A stretch of 38,080 nucleotides of DNA from CAYMAI01 sp964388445. Its GTDB lineage: Bacteria; 4484-113; JAGGVC01. Below, piece after piece: positions 33,301 through 38,080 of this stretch. The notes under the pieces were generated by a model. That model saw nothing but the letters and a program-made list of their open reading frames with translations, did not search any database and was not told where the DNA came from. The stretch's first letter is position 1. Each line of letters begins with the position of its first letter. The DNA lies in the NCBI GenBank assembly GCA_964388445.1, contig CAYMAI010000014.1, forward strand, positions 1 to 38,080, given 5' to 3'. The translations under genes were made by a program, and so were the position numbers.

Positions 33301-33512
33301 GCATTTGTTTCTAAACGGCGCACGGCGTACGAAAGCACATAAGAATTGCTTCCGTTGTCTCATTGTGGGAAGGAGAAAGTTGTTAAACCGAGTCAATAAC
33401 GGTGTTCATACCGGCCGGAACATGCATTTGGGAGCGAGGTAAAAGGGCTACATGCGAGCATAACAATCGCTTCTAGACTGCAGATTGCAATCCTGCGCTG
33501 TGCAAGCCATCA

Positions 33513-36119
33513 CTAAAACCACGCGGCGAATCTGAGGGCGAGGTTTCGGCCGTCGTAATACGCTATGCAGGGGGTGCCGCCGATGACTTTGAAGTCCACC
33601 TGATAGCCGGTGTTCGGCCCGTGGTCGAGCGTTTCCGGCGCGCCCCATTCGAACCCGCTCGAATCGGCCGCTTTGACGAATTTGAGCTTGCTGTTTCCGC
33701 GGTCTTGATATGCGATTGCGGGTTTGCCCTGATATACCGCGAGCGACGGGAAAAATCCCACGTCGCCGATGCTGTCCACGACAACGGGCGCATACCAGCT
33801 GTCCCCGAGCGGACTGAACGACATAATGAACTTGAGGTCGTCGTTCCATTCGTCGAAGTATGCGATCGCCGGTTTTTCGTTTATAACGGCGATAGAGCTG
33901 TACGTGCCCGCGCCGAAAAATGCGTCGATAAGCTGGGGAGAGCTCCACGCGCTGCCGTTTGCGTTCGCCGCCTTGACGAATTTAAGCCCGCCGTCGATGC
34001 CGTCGTAGTAGGTCACGACGGGAATGCCGGAGGCAATTGCGATTGACGGGCTGCCGCTCGCGCTCGAAGTCGGCGCGATTTGCACCGGGCTGCCCCAGGC
34101 GTTGCCTTCGGGGTCGGTCGCGCGAATAAACCTGATCTGGTCGCGCGTTTCGTCTTTGTACAAAATCGCCGGATTGCCGTTCGCAACGACGAGCCGCGTA
34201 TAAGTTCCCACGCTTCCCGCTGTTTGCACCTTCGCGGGCTCGCCCCAGGCCGCGCCGGCGGAATCGAGGGCGCGCACGTACATGAGGTCGTCCGAATCGA
34301 AGTTCCAATAGCTAATCGCCGGCTTGCCCGAAACAAGCGACAGCGAATTGAACGAGCCTGCCCTGCCGCTTGCGTCCACCACTACCGGCGCCGCCCAGGT
34401 GCGGCCCTTTTTCTCGGTCGCGACGATATATTTCAGCGTGCCGTCCGAGGCCTTGAAATAGCTGATTGCGGGATAGCCGTTGATATTCGCGAGCGAGGGG
34501 AATTCCCCTACTATTCCCGCCGATTCGAGCGTGTAATAGCGCCAGCCGTATATCACCACCATCGCGGACGCGGTTGAATATGCGCCTTCGGCGTCGGTGG
34601 CGCGCACGGTTGCGTTGTAATCGCCGGGAAGCGCATAGAAATACTGCGCTACGGGGTCGCTTCCCGTTGATGCGTCGTACATTCCGTCGCCGTTGAAATC
34701 CCATTCGAAAACGAGGGTCGCGCCGTCGGGGTCGAAAGAGTCCGACGCGTCGAAATCTACTGTAAGCGGCGAATGGCCTTCGAGCGGCGTCCCGATTAAT
34801 GTCACGTCCGGCGGAAAATTGACGTACAGCGCGCCGGACGCGGTCGCGGTCTGTCCCCGGTCGTCGGTTATCCGCACGGCCGGCGCCATCCAGCCGGAAT
34901 CTTCGTATGAAAACGAAACCTTCGGCGTGCCCAAAACGAGAGCGTCGTATTCGCCGTCCCCGTCGAAATCCCATTCGTAGGATACAACCGAATTGCCTTC
35001 GCTGAAGCTTGCGCCCGCGTCGAATTCCACGTACAGCGGCGGATTGCCGTGCGTTTCGCTCGCCGAAATCGCGGCGACGGGAAGATGCCATGTCGAAAAA
35101 TCGAATCTGTACGAATTCTGGCCCTTTTCGTTTGTAACGATCAGCGTCACTTTATAACTTCCCGGCTGGCCGAGCGTCACCGTCGGGCTTGGGAGAGTGC
35201 TCGTCGCGGGGCTGCCGAGACCGCCGAAATTCCACGAATAACTTACCGGCGACGTGCCCGTCACGTTTGCGGAGAAATCGACCGACGTTCCCGGATATCC
35301 GACGCTCGGCGTCACGTTCGTCACTTTCGGAGCGATGATTTCTTCCGGAATATCCGGCAGGTAAACTGCGTAACTGCGCTTGCCAAGGCTGCCTTCCGGC
35401 CCTTTCGCTTGAACCGCGAAATGCGTGTAACCGCCTTCGGGAAGCTCCACGGAGTATCCGCCGGGCGAGCCTTCGCCGCGGCTCCAAACCGGTATTTCGA
35501 GCGCTTCCACGAACTCGCCGCCGTCGGAAAATCCCGCGAGAATCGCATACGACGAAACCGCGTTGCCGTAATTGAGCGCGATTTGAGTGACGTCTTCAAC
35601 GCCGATCTGGCCGTTTCCGCTTCCGTCGATCCACTTTAGATAGTCGCCGCCCTCGCCGTTGTGAATGAAGCCCAAATAGTTTTGAGCGATTGGCGTCACG
35701 TCCGCGATGGCGACTTCGCCGTTTAAATCGTAGTCGCCAACGTTGAAGTACGACCACGAAATCGTTTTTTCGATTCTGTCCACGCTGATGTCGGTGATTA
35801 CGACGTTTTCCGCGGAAGGCGTCCTGCCGCCGGCTCCGCTCGCTTCGAGCTGGCGCAAAAGTTCCGCCGAGAGCATTTTTTCGAGCTCGCCGTCCCCCAG
35901 TTTTGCCAGATATCCGCGATCGCCATATAAGTCCGATTCGAGCTTATCGCCGCCGGCGCCGCCGGGAATTTCGTCGGGCAATTGCGAGATAGAAGAGTCT
36001 TGCACGCCCCCGGAACCGCCGCCGGAACAGGACATCGCAAACAAAGCGGAGGCTGCGGCGATAACCGCCGCCAATATGAACATAAGCCCGATTGCCGGGC
36101 GAAATCGCAGGCGAATCAT
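33513..36119 (-). CDS. Lipoprotein with dockerin-like pair, three PKD domains and a seven-repeat propeller
   Basis: From the ATG at 36119 the product is 868 residues with lipobox FAMSC (Cys31). Two calcium-loop units follow (GDYDLNGEVAIADVTPIAQN and IDGSGNGQIGVEDVTQIALN), then a beta domain and three PKD units (VSYSWNFGG, SYEWDFDGDGEYDA, FEWDFNGDGMYDA). The last 330 residues hold seven copies of a unit of about 47 residues with the form 'G.ypSla...G.PAIsY.d.....Lkfv.A.d..G..W..P..vd', a likely seven-bladed propeller. The start is uncertain: no Shine-Dalgarno precedes 36119, and in-frame ATGs lie upstream at about 36149 and 36176. The layout parallels the protein at 25524-27905. A surface-binding role is likely; no enzyme motif is seen. 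Confidence 0.82.
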   Translation of the reverse strand: MIRLRFRPAIGLMFILAAVIAAASALFAMSCSGGGSGGVQDSSISQLPDEIPGGAGGDKLESDLYGDRGYLAKLGDGELEKMLSAELLRQLEASGAGGRTPSAENVVITDISVDRIEKTISWSYFNVGDYDLNGEVAIADVTPIAQNYLGFIHNGEGGDYLKWIDGSGNGQIGVEDVTQIALNYGNAVSSYAILAGFSDGGEFVEALEIPVWSRGEGSPGGYSVELPEGGYTHFAVQAKGPEGSLGKRSYAVYLPDIPEEIIAPKVTNVTPSVGYPGTSVDFSANVTGTSPVSYSWNFGGLGSPATSTLPSPTVTLGQPGSYKVTLIVTNEKGQNSYRFDFSTWHLPVAAISASETHGNPPLYVEFDAGASFSEGNSVVSYEWDFDGDGEYDALVLGTPKVSFSYEDSGWMAPAVRITDDRGQTATASGALYVNFPPDVTLIGTPLEGHSPLTVDFDASDSFDPDGATLVFEWDFNGDGMYDASTGSDPVAQYFYALPGDYNATVRATDAEGAYSTASAMVVIYGWRYYTLESAGIVGEFPSLANINGYPAISYFKASDGTLKYIVATEKKGRTWAAPVVVDASGRAGSFNSLSLVSGKPAISYWNFDSDDLMYVRALDSAGAAWGEPAKVQTAGSVGTYTRLVVANGNPAILYKDETRDQIRFIRATDPEGNAWGSPVQIAPTSSASGSPSIAIASGIPVVTYYDGIDGGLKFVKAANANGSAWSSPQLIDAFFGAGTYSSIAVINEKPAIAYFDEWNDDLKFIMSFSPLGDSWYAPVVVDSIGDVGFFPSLAVYQGKPAIAYQDRGNSKLKFVKAADSSGFEWGAPETLDHGPNTGYQVDFKVIGGTPCIAYYDGRNLALRFAAWF

Positions 36120-36195
36120 AGATAAACTGCCGGTATAAAATTGACACATGCGGTCGGCCGAGCCTCCCCCGCGCATGCCGATTAAATAATACCTT

Positions 36196-36209
36196 AATAC
36201 ATATGTATT
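36196..36209. repeat. 14-base palindrome, possible operator
   Basis: AATACATATGTATT reads the same on both strands and lies between the -35 and -10 boxes proposed for the lipoprotein gene at 33513-36119. A close relative, TTTACATATGTAAA, lies at 10607-10620 before the other large lipoprotein gene. Confidence 0.45.
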
Positions 36210-36417
36210 TGTCGGAAATATTTGAAAAAATTTTGTCACGCATTTGTTAACGCCGCTAATTCGGATATGCATTAGTTTTCAGCCGATAAAAAGCGTTTAT
36301 GCTGCGTTTATAGGCTATTTTTTATAGAATATCTATATCCTTAATAATCGATAATATATGTATTTATCGCGGTTGTGAAACGGCTTGCCGGTCGGCCGGT
36401 CGCGCGCCGCGCCCCGC

Positions 36418-36446
36418 TTGATACCTTCGGCGTTTCCAATCATAAT
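36418..36446 (+). promoter_or_regulatory. Promoter giving a leaderless EamA mRNA
   Basis: TTGATA (36418-36423), 17 bases, CATAAT (36441-36446), then six bases to the GTG at 36453. Confidence 0.7.
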
Positions 36447-36452
36447 CCGCCC

Positions 36453-37352
36453 GTGCTTGAAAGTTTCGCCGCCGGCGCGGTCGCGCTGGCGCTTCGCATA
36501 TTCGGGCTTGGCATCGAGCGGCCGTACGTGAAGGCGCTCGGCGTGGCGCGCGACTCTATCGCAGCGACCACGGTTTATTTCGGCTTCGGCGTGATTTTTC
36601 TTTTGCCGGTCGCGATTATCCAGTTTGCGGCGAATCCGGCGATTTTCGGCGGCGCAGAAAAGTGGCTCGGCGCGGCGCTGATTAGCGGCGTGATTTATAC
36701 GATTGCTTTTCACGCGTACGTTTATGGGATGAGCATCGGCGAGGTGAGTTTCCTATCGCCGCTTTATGCGTCGATGTTCGTTTTCCTTTACGCGATGGAC
36801 GTTACCATCGGCGAGGCGAACCTCGCGCCGGTGCCGGTGGCTGGAATTCTGGCGGTCGCGCTGGGCATCATTTTCATAAGCGCGGCGCCGGGCGTTAAAC
36901 CCGTCGAACTTTTGAACCCGCTTTTCGTTTTGAAAAAACCGGGCGCGGCGGGAATGCTTGTTTACTCGTTCGGGCTGGCGCTGGGCAGGATGGTGGATAA
37001 AAGCGCGGCGGACATCGCGCCGCCCGTTATGTATGCGCTTATCGACAACTTGCCATGCGTAATTTTCGGCATCGTTTTCCTCGCGCTTCGCGGCCGGCTT
37101 GTGAAAATTCCGCTGCTCGCGAAGGAACGGACGGGCGTCGCGATAATCGGCGCTTTTGCTGGGATGTACGCCTACGTTTTCATGCTCGTGGCGCTGCGGC
37201 ATTTCAATCCGAGCGTCATCGAACCGGTGAGCCAGCTGTCGGTTTTCATCGCGATATGGCTAGGCGGCAGAATGTTCGGCGAGCGAGTGAAGGCGCGCTA
37301 CCTGCCCGCCGCGCTCGTCGTGGCCGGCGCCGCGATGGTGACGTGGGGCTAG
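36453..37352 (+). CDS. EamA/DMT-type membrane transporter
   Basis: The 299-residue protein has about ten hydrophobic segments arranged as two repeats of five, the drug/metabolite transporter plan. The end of each half shows the usual pattern: YGMSIGEVSFLSPLYASMFV in the first and ALRHFNPSVIEPVSQLSVF in the second, each just before a Gly-rich last helix (FISAAPG; LPAALVVAGAAMVTWG). The substrate is unknown. The GTG at 36453 is preferred over an upstream GTG at 36375, because a good promoter ends six bases before 36453 and the extra 26 residues are polar and basic without a ribosome site. Two tandem terminators follow the stop. Confidence 0.85.
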   Translation: MLESFAAGAVALALRIFGLGIERPYVKALGVARDSIAATTVYFGFGVIFLLPVAIIQFAANPAIFGGAEKWLGAALISGVIYTIAFHAYVYGMSIGEVSFLSPLYASMFVFLYAMDVTIGEANLAPVPVAGILAVALGIIFISAAPGVKPVELLNPLFVLKKPGAAGMLVYSFGLALGRMVDKSAADIAPPVMYALIDNLPCVIFGIVFLALRGRLVKIPLLAKERTGVAIIGAFAGMYAYVFMLVALRHFNPSVIEPVSQLSVFIAIWLGGRMFGERVKARYLPAALVVAGAAMVTWG

Positions 37353-37402
37353 CGGCGGGCGCTAGGCTAAACTTTTGGACCGTGACCGGCAAGCTTGGGA
37401 GT

Positions 37403-37428
37403 AAGCCACTGATGTGGCTTCTTTTTTT
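37403..37428 (+). terminator. First terminator after the EamA gene
   Basis: AAGCCAC-TGAT-GTGGCTT, seven pairs, followed by C and seven T. Confidence 0.85.
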
Positions 37429-37451
37429 AATGCACGGAAGTGCATTTTTTT
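37429..37451 (+). terminator. Second, tandem terminator after the EamA gene
   Basis: AATGCAC-GGAA-GTGCATT, followed by seven T (37445-37451), right behind the first. Confidence 0.8.
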
Positions 37452-37515
37452 AAGCAACCTTCGCCGCGATGGCCTCGGTGTCGCCCGCGGCGCTTGTTGC
37501 GGGATTGTAAGTACG

Positions 37516-37711
37516 CCGTGGAGTGCGGCGGTCTTGCCGCCGCCCTGTTTCCGCAGGCTTGCCTGCGGGAGACGCCGGAGCAAGCTTAGGCATTGACGGC
37601 GCGAGCAAGCTCCCGCACTCCATGGAAACGCTTCGCGTTTCAAGCGGACGAGAGCGACTCGCCCCTGCGATTCGATTCGACTGAAACGCGGATGGCAGCC
37701 AAGATGGCTGC
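37516..37711. repeat. Hairpin-rich intergenic element with outer inverted repeat
   Basis: The outer arms CCGTGGAGTGCGG (37516-37528) and CCGCACTCCATGG (37613-37625) match with one mismatch. Inside or beside them lie perfect hairpins: GCGGCGG/CCGCCGC (37525-37543), CCGCAGGC/GCCTGCGG (37551-37568), GAAACGC/GCGTTTC (37625-37641) and GCAGCCA/TGGCTGC (37695-37711). GAGCAAGCT occurs twice (37579, 37603). The dense stems and the lack of coding signal point to a REP- or MITE-like repeat. Confidence 0.6.
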
Positions 37712-37862
37712 GCTACGCAAAAAGAAGCCCCAGATTTAAAAAAACGCTTCGGCATGTTTTCTCCGCCGAAAGAATTATACCGGATTTTCCGGGAATTGCA
37801 GAATTCGCGCAACAATTGTGGAGGCGCGACATAAAAATATTGCGGCGCGGGGCGAGTTTAAG

Positions 37863-37984
37863 GGCGGCGAGACGCCGCCAGTCCTTTTGTTAATGGGACG
37901 CCGCCAGTCCCCGCGAGAGGTAGGGAACGGGTTTACCCCGTTCCGCATTTTAATTATGGGATGGGGATAAACCCCATCCCTACC
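37863..37984. repeat. REP-like palindromic element
   Basis: A GGCGGCG/CGCCGCC hairpin (37863-37879) is followed by a 14-base direct repeat GACGCCGCCAGTCC (37871-37884 and 37897-37910). Then comes a unit bounded by GGTAGGGA (37919-37926) and TCCCTACC (37977-37984), which holds two hairpins: GGAACGGG/CCCGTTCC and GGGATGGGG/CCCCATCCC. This looks like the palindromes that flank REP-associated transposases. Confidence 0.6.
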
Positions 37985-38019
37985 TCAATTTGAGTATTCT
38001 TCGAAGGTGCAGCAAAGGT

Positions 38020-38080
38020 TTAATACGGCACTTGCGACTCGACGAGTTAAGGCGGTACTTGCGTTTTGCTAAGTTAAGCC
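38020..38080. repeat. 27-base tandem repeat running off the window
   Basis: TTAATACGGCACTTGCG at 38020 recurs as TTAAGGCGGTACTTGCG at 38047, and TTAAGCC begins a third copy at 38074, so the period is 27. The 10 bases between the conserved parts differ. On the minus strand the region is open from 38078 to a stop at 37980-37982 (32 residues, basic), so it may be the end of a coding sequence with a nine-residue repeat. Confidence 0.5.

Larger units (their letters stand above)
36120..36452. promoter_or_regulatory. AT-rich divergent intergenic region
   Basis: No gene is visible here. On the minus strand a possible promoter (CCGACA 36210-36215, 18 bases, TATTAT 36186-36191) holds the perfect palindrome AATACATATGTATT in its spacer. 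The stretch 36280-36370 is AT-rich with short ATAT runs. The plus-strand promoter of the EamA gene is at 36418-36446. Confidence 0.4.

Noticed and set aside
33455..33505. Possible tRNA anticodon arm (GCAGG-ATTGCAA-TCTGC, minus strand)
   Set aside because: No acceptor stem, D loop or T loop can be built around it; it looks like a short chance or repeat-derived palindrome.
34312..35091. 259-residue minus-strand frame inside the second dockerin/PKD lipoprotein
   Set aside because: Arg-rich shadow in an alternative frame of a gene with clear PKD and propeller repeats.
37450..37815. 121-residue minus-strand frame after the EamA gene
   Set aside because: It lies in the hairpin-rich repeat, has no ribosome site or recognisable domain, and overlaps the EamA terminators.
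38020..38080. CRISPR array
   Set aside because: The 27-base units are contiguous, with partial degeneracy and no spacers; no cas gene is in the window.

Overview
The window comes from an uncultivated-looking, GC-rich, diderm bacterium whose phylum I cannot name from sequence alone. The diderm reading rests on several lipobox lipoproteins, a signal-peptide-bearing outer-membrane barrel and a full minor-pilin set. Housekeeping genes (ribH, tpiA, dapF, rodA, a SpoU methylase) mark it as chromosomal. A tRNA with anticodon UCA and a long variable arm at 7332-7422 implies selenocysteine insertion.

Layout. 1-6915: a DUF1801-like fragment, an adenylate-forming ligase, a PspC/outer-membrane protein pair, two secreted unknowns, ribH-tpiA and a GNAT acetyltransferase. 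6916-7581: no protein gene, but a promoter-to-terminator RNA unit of unknown class, then tRNA-Sec. 7582-14151: a minor-pilin operon (FimT/GspH, PilV, PilW, and PilX/DUF4900-type proteins), followed by a lipoprotein built of ten carboxypeptidase-regulatory-like domains. 14408-20032: motA, motB, a small membrane protein, fliL, an Fn3/NHL lipoprotein and a degenerate HD-GYP protein, all on one strand. 20164-22519: rodA behind a two-part membrane protein. 22613-29863: an unknown cytosolic protein, a SpoU methylase, a secreted basic protein, a dockerin/PKD lipoprotein with a small partner, dapF and a stand-alone 5'-3' exonuclease. 30042-33287: a large N6-adenine methyltransferase (type IIG-like) that is visibly AT-richer than its neighbours. 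33513-37352: a second dockerin/PKD lipoprotein with a seven-repeat propeller, and an EamA transporter. 37353-38080: tandem terminators, two hairpin-rich repeat elements and the start of a 27-bp tandem repeat.

Two themes stand out. First, many transcription units place a sigma70-type -10 box only 6-7 bases before the start codon, so the mRNAs would be leaderless; the two best cases have TTGACA or TTGATA exactly 17 bases upstream. Genes inside operons and most secreted-protein genes instead carry good Shine-Dalgarno sites. This rule also corrects several starts (for example 33287 and 36453). Second, much of the window concerns the cell surface: pili, a MotAB stator with FliL, and three large modular lipoproteins. 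All functions are inferred from motifs read by eye; no database search was possible.
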